DNA from: Gammaproteobacteria bacterium UBA2810
GTDB lineage: Bacteria; Pseudomonadota; Gammaproteobacteria; Enterobacterales; Succinivibrionaceae
Assembly: GCA_002351705.1 (NCBI GenBank)
Contig: DEHC01000078.1
Coordinates: forward strand, 4,405-15,489
Length of the DNA: 11,085 nucleotides
Reading direction: 5' to 3'
Both the position numbers and the translations under genes were made by a program. This document shows, one piece after another, positions 1 to 7,322 of this stretch; the first letter of the stretch is position 1, and each line of letters begins with the position of its first letter. The notes beneath the pieces were generated by a model that saw nothing but the letters and a program-made list of their open reading frames with translations, did no database searches and was not told where the DNA came from.

Positions 1-9
1 AAAATCAGA

Positions 10-37
10 AGGCGGGCACCATCTCTGATGTCCGCCT
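10..37 (-). terminator. Weak intrinsic terminator-like hairpin
   Basis: Arms 10-18 and 29-37 pair over 9 bp with one G-T wobble around a 10-nt loop. A further CAG/CTG pairing at 6-8 and 38-40 extends the stem across a bulged A. Read on the minus strand, the stem is followed by a short tract ending in TTTT at the window edge. It could end a leftward transcript, but the T-tract is short and interrupted. It lies just left of one copy of the roughly 80-nt repeat (46-126), much as the hairpin at 904-971 lies just left of the other copy. Confidence 0.35.
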
Positions 38-45
38 CTGAAAAC

Positions 46-126
46 CACCGGCACCGCGCATCTTGCGCTTTATCCCGTCCCTGGGAAACTAAGGCCGCAT
101 CCGTGCTGCCCCGCCACATCCATGGC
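46..126. repeat. Diverged direct repeat, copy A
   Basis: This stretch aligns over about 80 nt with 982-1059 at roughly 70% identity by eye. Shared blocks are CACCGGCA, TCCCGTC-CTGGGA, GCCGCATCC and the ATCATGG/ATCCATGG end. Both copies have the same orientation and each has a terminator-like hairpin just to its left. In one plus-strand frame both give related peptides (PHPC..A..MAE), with stops in copy B, so they may be remnants of the same coding element, possibly a transposase tail. No intact mobile element is visible. Confidence 0.5.
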
Positions 127-277
127 TGAAATGTCGGTAGGTATATATTACAGCCTGATTCAGTCAATGCAACCCGCGGAAAATCTTCCGGCTGCTCAGA
201 AATTGCAGACTGCGCTAAAAAAGTGCCGTGAAATCAACGCACTGCAGAAAGTCTTACATGCCGTTCCCACAGCATAA
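122..277 (+). pseudogene. Short plus-strand open frame, probable gene remnant
   Basis: An ATG at 122 opens a 51-codon frame ending with TAA at 275-277. The frame stays open upstream to about position 30, so this may be the tail of a larger lost gene. The predicted peptide starts MAEMSVGIYYSLIQS and ends in a basic, helical-looking segment (ALKKCREINALQKVL). No ribosome binding site of note precedes the ATG. Its start lies inside repeat copy A, and the equivalent frame in copy B carries stop codons, which points to decay. The IYYSLIQS segment faintly recalls the C-terminal end of IS66-type transposases, but the match is too short to rely on. It is the only plausible plus-strand coding stretch in the window and could be chance. 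Confidence 0.25.
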
Positions 278-281
278 TCTC

Positions 282-310
282 AAATCTGCCTATGAAAATA
301 TGGCAGATTT
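282..310. terminator. Perfect 9-bp inverted repeat between convergent frames
   Basis: AAATCTGCC at 282-290 pairs exactly with GGCAGATTT at 302-310 around an 11-nt AT-rich loop. It sits between the end of the short plus-strand frame (277) and the stop of the minus-strand membrane protein (349). That placement suits a two-way terminator. There is no T-run beyond the stem's own ATTT, so a protein or RNA binding site is also possible. Confidence 0.4.
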
Positions 311-348
311 CCTACAAAGTCATACAGAAATATCCTACAAACCGTCCT

Positions 349-852
349 TTACAGGGGAGGAAGAGCGGCCCTGAAGAGGGTCAGGAGCAGCGCGAACCAG
401 AGGAGCGAGAGCCCCCAGGCCGCGGAGTGCACTCCGATACCTGCTCCTGCAGAAGGCTGTGAGGAGTAAGCGCGGATCATGCCGTGGAAGGCGCGCTTCA
501 CCGGCCAGAGCACGAGGACAGGAATGAAGAATGACGGAATGATGAGGCCAATCGATATGGCGATGTACTTTGAGTGATCGAGGTTAAGCCCGCCGCCCTC
601 CTTTTTGAGCCGGTACGCGAGCACTCTGCAGACGATTGCCGGGATCAGGGTGAATGGAACGACCCGGTACATGGCGCTTATCATCGTCCCGATCTTCTCC
701 GCAGCCTCCTTTGCCTCGGACGGCAGTGATGCCTGGGTCAGAAGGAGCACCGTGAAAAGCGGGATGCATACAGGGACAACAAGCAGGCAGACGTAGGCGC
801 AGAACGCAATGCTCTTCTGGAATTCCCCTTTGAGCTCAGCGATTTCAGGCAT
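349..852 (-). CDS. Small four-helix membrane protein of unknown function
   Basis: This is a 167-residue protein. Hydrophobic segments at about residues 14-40, 60-80, 95-118 and 142-163 predict four transmembrane helices in the cytoplasmic membrane. There is no signal peptide and no recognisable catalytic motif. The third helix is followed by a W-P-x-R-x-x-x-x-M-x-R-A-Y stretch and the protein ends in a Trp-containing helix, a pattern that loosely recalls the DUF4328 group of small membrane proteins. The match is too weak to name it. The ATG at 852 has only a GGTGG-like ribosome binding site. It stands apart from the operon to its right, behind a terminator and about 425 bp of non-coding sequence, and is bracketed by two copies of a roughly 80-nt repeat. 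It looks like an independently transcribed accessory gene. Confidence 0.7.
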   Translation of the reverse strand: MPEIAELKGEFQKSIAFCAYVCLLVVPVCIPLFTVLLLTQASLPSEAKEAAEKIGTMISAMYRVVPFTLIPAIVCRVLAYRLKKEGGGLNLDHSKYIAISIGLIIPSFFIPVLVLWPVKRAFHGMIRAYSSQPSAGAGIGVHSAAWGLSLLWFALLLTLFRAALPPL

Positions 853-903
853 TTGGCACCACCATACAAAATTTGAACAGGATCACATTCCGGAATTCAG
901 GGC

Positions 904-971
904 AAAAAAACGGGTGCCAGAGCGGAACAAGACCCGGATACCCGGGGCCTCACAGCGCTGTGACACCCGTT
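904..971 (-). terminator. Branched hairpin with T7 tract
   Basis: On the minus strand, AACGGGTG and CACCCGTT (964-971 and 909-916) close an 8-bp outer stem. Inside lie a perfect 14-nt palindrome TCACAGCGCTGTGA (950-963) and a small CCCGG/CCGGG hairpin around 932-945. The outer stem runs directly into seven T residues (904-910 as A on the plus strand). It should work as an intrinsic terminator for leftward transcripts. The inner branches are unusual for a plain terminator and may mean it is the 3' end of a structured small RNA or a remnant of one. Confidence 0.5.
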
Positions 972-981
972 CAAAGAAACT

Positions 982-1059
982 CACCGGCAGGCTGTATCTT
1001 ACGCCTTTTTCCCGTCACTGGGAACTGAATGCCGCATCCTTGCAGCAGCGCCATCATGG
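982..1059. repeat. Diverged direct repeat, copy B
   Basis: This is the partner of the repeat at 46-126, in the same orientation and about 936 bp away, so the pair brackets the membrane protein gene. The plus-strand frame that is open in copy A is interrupted by stop codons here. A further short match lies at 1218-1229. The relation was seen by direct comparison; identity is estimated, not computed. Confidence 0.5.
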
Positions 1060-1277
1060 CAGAGCCGGCATCGTAATTCTACGCACCGGCAATTGAAACG
1101 CAACAGCGGGAAAACGAACCTGTGACGATCTGCTGATTTTCACCTGCAAAAGCGCACCATTTTATGAAACCGTTCCGGACGTCACGCTTTGATTTCCAGT
1201 TTCATGATCAGAAGGAACCGTCACTGGGATATGAGGTTTCCTGCTTAAATCCGGCTGTCAGCTGAATTCTTACAGGC

Positions 1278-1306
1278 AAAAAAATGGCGGAGCGCAGGAC
1301 CCCGCC
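1278..1306 (-). terminator. Intrinsic terminator of the ravA-viaA-type operon
   Basis: On the minus strand, GGCGGGG pairs with CTCCGCC (1300-1306 and 1286-1292; 7 bp with one G-T wobble) around a 7-nt loop, followed by A and then seven T residues (1278-1284 on the plus strand). It lies 16 bp past the viaA-type stop codon and is the natural end of the four-gene transcript. Confidence 0.8.
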
Positions 1307-1321
1307 GAAGAGGGAGTGAAA

Positions 1322-3577
1322 TCATTGCCCGGGCTTTCTCATCCCGGTCCCCGGGCGCATGCCGAAGCCTCCGGCGCCCATCATGGTGAGAGGCTGCACC
1401 TTGTTCCTCTGCGTCTCCATCCGCCTGAAGTTGAAGCAGTACACCTCATCAAAATTCTGCCTGTCCTGGCTTATCTGTATGCCGGTTATGAGCTCATAGA
1501 ACCTTACGCGGCGGCGCTTCCGGAGCATCGACATCTTCTGCTGCACGTCCTTCCCGACCTTGAACCAGCCGTCAGTGCAGCAGATGAGATCCGCCTTGAT
1601 GAACTCCGGATCATTCTCGAGTATCCTCACCGCCGCGAGGAGCCCGCTGTCTATGTCGGTGCCCCCGCGGAACGACTTTCCGAGGAAGGCGGCGAGATCC
1701 TGCGTCCTGGAGCCCTTCTTCATCCGGTACTCGGAGATGACGCTCGAGAACTTGATGATGTGGCAGGCCCTGTTCTCCTGCCGGCAGCGGAGGGCCATGG
1801 TCATGGCGCAGGCCTTCGCTACATCCTCCGGGAATCCCCTCATCGAGGAGCTGGTGTCAACGAGCACGATGACAGGCCCCCTCATGTCGCCCCGCGAGAG
1901 CCTCTCGCCGAGGCGCTGGGAGCTTGATGACTCAAAGGTCCTGCAGGTCCCGTCAAAGTCAAACGACATCAGCCTTCCCTCAAGCCAGCTCTGCTCGAAG
2001 AGGATCTCGGTCTCCGGAATGGAGAGCCTCGCGAGCTCCACAGGGAGCGCACGCTGTATGCTGCCGCCGAGCGTGATCCCGCCGAGGCGGTCCCTGCGGT
2101 CCTCTGCGGTGCGCCCCGAGTATGATCGCGATGGATCCCCGTCTGCTAACTCCCGTGAGTTGCGGTCGTCAAAGCCGACCTGCCGCCCGAGCTTCCTGAA
2201 TATCTGCCCTACCTCCCTGTTCTCTGAGACAACCCTCAGATAGGCGAGGAACACGTTGCTCTCGGCGGGCGGCTCAGCGTCCTTCCCGCGGAGCCTGAAC
2301 CCGGGCGCCTCGAACTTCCTGAGCGCGTACTCGACCTGCGCGCCCTGATCCGTGCAGGCAAAGAGCCTCGGGCTGAGCCCCAGGCAGCGTGCCGTCGCGA
2401 CATCCTTCCGGAGCCGCTCCGCCCTCGCCTCGACCTCGCTCCTGAAATACTCGCTGAACTTCCTTTCCTTCTCGGTCTCCCGGGAGAGCAGCGTCTCATG
2501 GAGGGCCGACTTCACCTGCTCCGCGGTGCCGGAGGCGACGGCCGCCGCTGCCTCGGCGGATATCTCCGAGTTGCGGAGGCGCGATCTCGCGCGGGCAAGG
2601 CTCTTCATGATGCTCCGCTCCCTGGGCGAGGACGATCCGCTCTCGGCCTCGCGGAGCCTCTCCTGCAGCGCGTCGCGCTCCTTCTCCTGAGCCTCCTTCA
2701 GATCCTGAAGGCGCTTTCCGATCTCGGACTCCATCTCGGAGAGCTCCCGTCCCGAGAGGATCACCCGCCTCCCTGCAGGGGCGTCACCGTCAGATCCCGC
2801 TGGCTCTTCCCCGCCCTGCGGTTCATTGCCGACCGCAGCCTGGGCATCATCCGGTGATGCCTGCTGCTTGGCAGCCGGGCCCGCCTTTGCAGGAGGTGTT
2901 TCTGCCACGGCAAGGAGCTCCCTCATCGCGCTCCGGACAGAGCTCTCCTTTTTCTCACCGTTCTTTCCGGAATCAGGTGCCTCATCGCCGGCATCAGCTG
3001 GAGACTGAGACGCGTCACGGGGCCCTGCGGGCCCGCCGAAGGAGAGATGCCTTCTCCCTCCGCGGCCCTCCTCAGAAGTTTCGGGCGCTTTCTGCTCCGC
3101 GCCGCCCTTCCCCGGGCTTTCCTTTCCGCCGTCGGAGGAACCGCCTCCTGCGTGAGGCCCCTCTCCGCTCCCCTCCTCAGGCGGCACGGCGCGCTTCCTT
3201 TCCTCTCTCTTGCCGCCGCGGAGATTCGCGAGCTCGTCCTCAAGGGACCTCACATCCCTCTCCGCCCTCTTCCTCGCCTTCTCGGCCTCCCGGAGGTGCT
3301 CGAGATCCTTCACGAGGCGCTCGAAGACGCTCGTCCCGCCGATGCAGCGCCCGGCAAGATCCCGCACCTCATCGGGAGTCTGAAGCCCGGGGACCGAGCG
3401 GAGCTCGGAGAGCGTGACGTTCCCCTTCTCGATCTTCTTCCTGAGCCCCGCGGCAAGCTCTGCCGCAAAGGAGCTTAGGGGTCCCTTCACGAGGTTCGAG
3501 GTCTCGAGATCAGGCGATGCCCTTTCTTTGAGGACATCGGCCGTGATGCCGGAGAAATCAGTTATTGCTCCCGCCAT
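1322..3577 (-). CDS. viaA: ViaA-type VWA-domain protein with extended N-terminus
   Basis: This 751-residue protein is the VWA partner of the RavA-type ATPase encoded just upstream. The VWA domain fills about residues 567-715. Its metal-binding MIDAS is intact: D574-T-S-S-S578, then a GGTD motif with T640, and D669 in CTDGW. Just before it, about 505-545, is the ViaA signature region, an LPxELARL stretch followed by ETExxF and EGRLM. The N-terminal half is far longer than expected for E. coli ViaA (about 480 residues in total). It has a helical start, a Gly/Glu/Pro-rich segment (about 125-270) and a coiled-coil segment (about 275-320). The C-terminus is a Gly/Met-rich tail. I chose the ATG at 3577, which has GGAG seven bases upstream and overlaps the ravA-type gene by 20 bp. 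A TTG at 3601 and an ATG at 3583 are less well placed. Translational coupling to the ATPase is likely. The family assignment is firm; the cellular target is unknown. Confidence 0.88.
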   Translation of the reverse strand: MAGAITDFSGITADVLKERASPDLETSNLVKGPLSSFAAELAAGLRKKIEKGNVTLSELRSVPGLQTPDEVRDLAGRCIGGTSVFERLVKDLEHLREAEKARKRAERDVRSLEDELANLRGGKREERKRAVPPEEGSGEGPHAGGGSSDGGKESPGKGGAEQKAPETSEEGRGGRRHLSFGGPAGPRDASQSPADAGDEAPDSGKNGEKKESSVRSAMRELLAVAETPPAKAGPAAKQQASPDDAQAAVGNEPQGGEEPAGSDGDAPAGRRVILSGRELSEMESEIGKRLQDLKEAQEKERDALQERLREAESGSSSPRERSIMKSLARARSRLRNSEISAEAAAAVASGTAEQVKSALHETLLSRETEKERKFSEYFRSEVEARAERLRKDVATARCLGLSPRLFACTDQGAQVEYALRKFEAPGFRLRGKDAEPPAESNVFLAYLRVVSENREVGQIFRKLGRQVGFDDRNSRELADGDPSRSYSGRTAEDRRDRLGGITLGGSIQRALPVELARLSIPETEILFEQSWLEGRLMSFDFDGTCRTFESSSSQRLGERLSRGDMRGPVIVLVDTSSSMRGFPEDVAKACAMTMALRCRQENRACHIIKFSSVISEYRMKKGSRTQDLAAFLGKSFRGGTDIDSGLLAAVRILENDPEFIKADLICCTDGWFKVGKDVQQKMSMLRKRRRVRFYELITGIQISQDRQNFDEVYCFNFRRMETQRNKVQPLTMMGAGGFGMRPGTGMRKPGQ

Positions 3578-6500
3578 CCGCATTCTCCGGGTTCGGGGCA
3601 AGCACCATCGCGTCTACTGTCGCCGTAAGCTTCTGTATGCTGCGGCAGACGGAGATGAGCTCGCTGCTCTTCTCCTCATATGCCCTGAGAAGCGCCGCGC
3701 GGTCGTCATCGCTGAGGAAGAGATCATCCTTCAGATCCTGCTCGGACTTCTCGGCCTTCCGTGCCATGGACTCAATCTCGGCGAAGAAGCCGGCGCCCTC
3801 CGCTGCCATGCCGCGGTACCTCGCGGCAGCCGAGGTGAACTGGCTGAGCCTCGCGCCGAGGCCCGAGAGCGCGGAGGTACCGATTTTGCGCCCTCCTGCG
3901 TCAATGAAGCTGAGGACGTCGGATCCGGTCACAGTCGCGCCCACATTGAGGTTCCGGTCGATGACCTTGTCAGGAAAGCCGCTTTCAGTAAGTGATATGA
4001 CAGTCCTGCCCCAGCACTTCGGCGCGCAGTTGACCGAGACGAGGATGATGCCGCGCTCGGGGATAATCTGCTCGATGATGGCATGGATCTGATCGCCCCC
4101 TGCGCCGAGGCCCACGCTCAGGATGCTGTGGAGCAGGCTCCCTGCCTTCCCGAGCGGGCTGCCGCCGTTCTCGCCCTTCTTTCCTGAGGGCATCGCGTCC
4201 TCGGGTAGCGAGCCGTCGGAGATGAAGCATGGGAGATCGCCGATGAAGAGCTGCTTTCCAGCAGGGGAGTCATAGCAGTCAAGGCTTACGGCGCTCCCCT
4301 CCTGAAGTGACATGCGCTTGAGCTCCTCAGCGAAGTACTTCATGTAGGTCGACTTCTCGAAGAGCACGAACTTCCCGGTATCGGGGAGGAAGCGCTCGAT
4401 TACCTCGACGTCGCAGATCTGCCCGACGGGCATCTCGGGAAGCTCGCCTAAGGCAAGGGCCGAGGTGTGGCCGAAGCCGGTGCCCTGCAGGAGCCTGATG
4501 ACCGGCGGCACGCCGGCCTTCTTGAGGAAGCCGCCCCAGGTGTCAAGGAGGTCTGCCGTTATGGGATCCCTGCTCTCGGGGCTCAGCTCCGCGGGCTTTA
4601 TCACGGGTGAGGTGAACACGCGGAGGAGCAGGCTGCAGCTGTGCGCCGCGTTCAGGAGCTCCTTCGAGAAGACGCCCTGGAAGTCGATGGCGCACCTTAC
4701 GGTGTCGGCGTTGACCCAGCTCTTCCCCTCCTTCGCCTCGGCGCCCGGCATGCGGATATAGGTATTGAGCCTTGCGTGGATCGGGAGCTGGTAGCCGTTC
4801 CCGCGGTAGACCGACATCGCGACCGAGAGAGGCAGGTCGCCGTAGTCGGCGAGGCGGACAAAGGGGTCCGGACCCTGTATGACATACTCGTACTTCGAGA
4901 GGGAGAGCGCTCCCTGGGGCTCGCCCGGGCACTCGCCGCCCTCGACGATATGGGCGCGGGCAAGTATCGTGACGAACGCGCCGCTCTTGATGTGGAACTC
5001 GTCAGAGGCGACGTTCTGCTCGACGCCCTCGGCGTAGAACGAGCCGTCCGGCGCGCGGATCTCCTCGGCGGGCCCGAAGAGGCGCTCGGCGCTGCTGAAC
5101 GCGGCCGGATCGAGCATCACGGCGCAGCGGCCGTCAGGGAGGAAGCGGCAGCGCATGCCGAACCTCTCGATGCCGTCAGCGGCCTTCCGGAGGAAGCTCC
5201 CGGCATTGTTAAGCTCCGCCGCCTTCTTCTTAAGCTCCTCGGTAATCCCTCCGCTGCCGCTCTCACCGACGGCCCTGAGGGCCTCGGAAAGCACCAGCTT
5301 CTTAACAAGATCCCGCTCGCCCGGGATGCTCCAGAGGACGTTCGAGAGGACCAGGAGGTCCTTGGGCTCCGTCTCCTCCGCGCCGTTGAGGAACGCGGCG
5401 GCCTTTACGAGCGAGACCGCCCTCAGCCAGCGCCGGTCGGAGACGTATGAGTAGAGGTACTGCTCCGGATCCGCCTCCGCATCCTCAGAGCCGTCAAAGG
5501 GAGACGCGCTCTCCATGCCGGCGGCGGCCTCCTCCTCGGGGAGCGGACGCCTGCTCTTCGTGATGGCGGAGCGGATGTTCCAGACGGCCTCGGCGCAGCT
5601 GTCGCTTACCCTCACCTCCTTCTCGCGGGCAAGCCAGCTGCGGTACTCCTCGGGGGAGAGCGGGACATCATCGCCGCGGACGAGATCGAGAGGGCTCTCG
5701 CGGCTGCTGCCTTTGAGGAATGAGAGGAACACGTCATGCTCCTCTATAGGGCTCACCACCAGGCGCACGATGAAGCGGTCATAGAGCGCGGTAAGGCCGT
5801 CCTCGGGCCTCGGGAGCTCGTTCGACGCCGAGATAAGGGAGAGGAGCGGGGCCTTTATGACCTTCGTCCCGTTGGTGAAGGAGTGCTCGTTCACGAGGGT
5901 GAGGAGGGTGTTGAGGACTGCGGGAGATGACTTCCAGATCTCATCGAGGAAGGCGATCTCCGCGTCCGCGAGGTAGCCGTCGGTCTTCCGCACATAGCGG
6001 TCCTCCTTCAGCTCCTTCAGGGACACCGGCCCGAAGAGCTCCTCCGGAGTGCAGAAGCGGTGCATGAGGTGCTCGAAGAACCTCGCGCCGGTGAACATGC
6101 CGGTCATCCTGCGTGAGAGCATGCTCTTCCCGGTGCCGGGAGGCCCGAAGAGGAAGACGTTCTCGCCCGCGAGCACCCCGAGGACCAGCGCCTTCACCGT
6201 GTCGGAGCGGCCGTAGACGCCGCGGCTCACGAGGCGGATGAGCGCCCTCACGCGCTCCCGCACGGAGGCGGATGGGGCGCTCTCCTGCTTCTGCTCCCTG
6301 CTTCCGGTTATGCCGAGCGCGCGGAGGCGCGACTTCACCGAGACCACGCCCGGCCTTGCGCCGCCGTTTGCCGGGGCTTTCGCCTCAGGCGCTGCGGAAG
6401 GCTTTGGAGCTTCTGCGGGGGCTCCGGACGCGTCCGGAGCCGGATGCGGCTCTTCCGCGGACTTTGCAGGAGAGGCGGCAGCGGCACTTACGCCTGACGG

Positions 6501-6821
6501 CGCGGGAGCGGCTGCCGGCTTGGCAGCATCTGCGGCCGCAGGAGCCTCCGCAGGCTTCTGCGCGTCAGCAGGCTTCTCTGCCTCAGCAGCCGCCGGCGTC
6601 TCCAGGGGCTTTGAGGGCTCTGCCGGCTTCGGCGCTTCAGCGGGCTTTGCGGCTTCAGCAGAGTTTGCCGAAGAAGAGTGCTTCTCCTCTGAGGAGGACT
6701 TCCCGCGGCGCCTTTCAGCTCCGGCGGGCCTTGCAGCCTGAGCGGCCTTCTGGGGGACAGCCGCGCTCCCCTCCTTTCCTTCCGTCCCGGCCTGAGCAGG
6801 GGCACTCTTCTTCTTAGTCAA
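3558..6821 (-). CDS. ravA: RavA-type MoxR AAA+ ATPase with large insertion
   Basis: This 1087-residue protein is about twice the length of E. coli RavA (498 residues). An Ala/Pro/Lys-rich, probably disordered leader spans about 1-160. The AAA+ core spans about 185-510: Walker A GPPGTGKS (226-233), Walker B FLDE (291-294), sensor 1 at N334, a likely arginine finger at R349 and a sensor-2 motif SDRRW (461-465). The RavA-specific segments TPEELFGP and FLDEIWK are present, so this is the RavA subgroup, not a generic MoxR. After the core, a helical domain starts near 505 and seems to resume near 990-1072 with a DLFL motif (1033-1036). About 380 residues of beta-rich-looking sequence lie between them, where E. 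coli has its small LARA domain. The start is a TTG four bases after the yjbQ stop, with GAGGG about eight bases upstream; no ATG fits. It should be an active hexameric ATPase coupled to the VWA protein. Confidence 0.88.
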   Translation of the reverse strand: MTKKKSAPAQAGTEGKEGSAAVPQKAAQAARPAGAERRRGKSSSEEKHSSSANSAEAAKPAEAPKPAEPSKPLETPAAAEAEKPADAQKPAEAPAAADAAKPAAAPAPSGVSAAAASPAKSAEEPHPAPDASGAPAEAPKPSAAPEAKAPANGGARPGVVSVKSRLRALGITGSREQKQESAPSASVRERVRALIRLVSRGVYGRSDTVKALVLGVLAGENVFLFGPPGTGKSMLSRRMTGMFTGARFFEHLMHRFCTPEELFGPVSLKELKEDRYVRKTDGYLADAEIAFLDEIWKSSPAVLNTLLTLVNEHSFTNGTKVIKAPLLSLISASNELPRPEDGLTALYDRFIVRLVVSPIEEHDVFLSFLKGSSRESPLDLVRGDDVPLSPEEYRSWLAREKEVRVSDSCAEAVWNIRSAITKSRRPLPEEEAAAGMESASPFDGSEDAEADPEQYLYSYVSDRRWLRAVSLVKAAAFLNGAEETEPKDLLVLSNVLWSIPGERDLVKKLVLSEALRAVGESGSGGITEELKKKAAELNNAGSFLRKAADGIERFGMRCRFLPDGRCAVMLDPAAFSSAERLFGPAEEIRAPDGSFYAEGVEQNVASDEFHIKSGAFVTILARAHIVEGGECPGEPQGALSLSKYEYVIQGPDPFVRLADYGDLPLSVAMSVYRGNGYQLPIHARLNTYIRMPGAEAKEGKSWVNADTVRCAIDFQGVFSKELLNAAHSCSLLLRVFTSPVIKPAELSPESRDPITADLLDTWGGFLKKAGVPPVIRLLQGTGFGHTSALALGELPEMPVGQICDVEVIERFLPDTGKFVLFEKSTYMKYFAEELKRMSLQEGSAVSLDCYDSPAGKQLFIGDLPCFISDGSLPEDAMPSGKKGENGGSPLGKAGSLLHSILSVGLGAGGDQIHAIIEQIIPERGIILVSVNCAPKCWGRTVISLTESGFPDKVIDRNLNVGATVTGSDVLSFIDAGGRKIGTSALSGLGARLSQFTSAAARYRGMAAEGAGFFAEIESMARKAEKSEQDLKDDLFLSDDDRAALLRAYEEKSSELISVCRSIQKLTATVDAMVLAPNPENADGGSNN
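6492..6659 (-). repeat. KPAEAP-like repeat tract inside the ATPase gene
   Basis: Residues about 55-110 of the RavA-type protein consist of irregular units built on KPAE, such as AKPAEAPKPAE and EKPADAQKPAE. This Lys/Pro/Ala composition resembles flexible linkers in TonB or histone H1-like tails. It probably forms an extended, positively charged tether ahead of the AAA+ core. Repeat-mediated length change between strains would be expected. Confidence 0.6.
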
Positions 6822-6825
6822 TGGA

Positions 6826-7236
6826 TCAGCCCTCGATAATCTTCACATAGACCATTCTGTCCTCGCGCGGACCGTCGTACTCAAGGAAGAATATTCCCTG
6901 GTACTTTCCGAGGAGGAGCTTGCCGTCCTCGATGATGATCACCTCGGAGAAGTCCATCAGCGATGACTTGATGTGCGCCGCGGAGTTGCCCTCCTGGTGG
7001 CGGTAGCCGTCCTCCCAGGGGACAAGCTTGTCCATGCTCTTCATGATGTCGGTGCGGACATTGGGATCCGCGTTCTCGTTGATGGTCACGCAGGAGGTGC
7101 TGTACGGGCTGAAGACGACGCAGATGCCGCTCTTCACCCCGCTCTTCTCCACAATGTGCTCCACCTCCCTCGTGATGAGGAGCATCTGGGTATGGTTCCT
7201 GGTCGGAATTGCAATCTTGTACAGTGTGTCTGACAT
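6826..7236 (-). CDS. yjbQ: YjbQ-family (UPF0047) protein
   Basis: At 136 residues it has the full family length. Family motifs are clear: TINENADPNVRTDI (51-64), RHQEGNSAAHIKSSLM (79-94) and GKYQGIFFLE (110-119). E. coli YjbQ has been reported to show thiamine-phosphate synthase activity, and family members form compact oligomers with a putative metal-binding pocket. His88 and His80 are kept. The His usually seen in the HTS/HTT motif before the NEN segment is Tyr45 here (SPYSTS), so the usual chemistry may be changed. The ATG at 7236 has AAGGA eight bases upstream. It follows the pseudo-ATPase gene by 86 bp and ends four bases before the RavA-type ATPase, so it is almost certainly translated with it. 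No thiamine genes are nearby, and the context points to a role in the RavA-ViaA machine. Confidence 0.9.
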   Translation of the reverse strand: MSDTLYKIAIPTRNHTQMLLITREVEHIVEKSGVKSGICVVFSPYSTSCVTINENADPNVRTDIMKSMDKLVPWEDGYRHQEGNSAAHIKSSLMDFSEVIIIEDGKLLLGKYQGIFFLEYDGPREDRMVYVKIIEG

Positions 7237-7322
7237 TTTCTACATCCTTCGTCCGGAAGCCGCGGCGCGGCCTCATTCAATCTCCGGGGGCATCCCTGCC
7301 CTCCCCTCGCTCCCTGATGAGA

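Larger units (their letters stand above)
853..1277. other. Long non-coding, less GC-rich interval
   Basis: About 425 bp lie between the operon terminator and the membrane protein gene. They hold a structured hairpin with a T-tract (904-971), repeat copy B (982-1059), and a third short match at 1218-1229 that shares the 12-mer CCGTCACTGGGA exactly with copy B at 1012-1023. An open frame crosses 809-1096 on the plus strand, but it overlaps the start of the membrane gene antisense, has no ribosome binding site and resembles nothing known. Base composition is lower in GC than in the operon. I see no tRNA or other known RNA gene here. Confidence 0.5.

Noticed and set aside
809..1096. Plus-strand 95-codon open frame in the non-coding interval
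   Set aside because: It overlaps the membrane gene start antisense, passes through hairpin and repeat sequence, and has no ribosome binding site.
1316..1927. Plus-strand 203-codon open frame opposite the VWA domain
   Set aside because: The minus-strand frame encodes a clear VWA domain with MIDAS. The plus-strand product is His/Leu/Pro-rich and unlike any family.
4641..5450. Plus-strand 269-codon open frame
   Set aside because: It is antisense to the RavA-type ATPase, and the Arg/Glu/Leu-heavy product reflects the third-position GC of the real gene.
6492..6659. Possible CRISPR-like or tandem DNA repeat
   Set aside because: The units are irregular at DNA level and simply encode the KPAE-rich protein tract. 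There are no uniform spacers.
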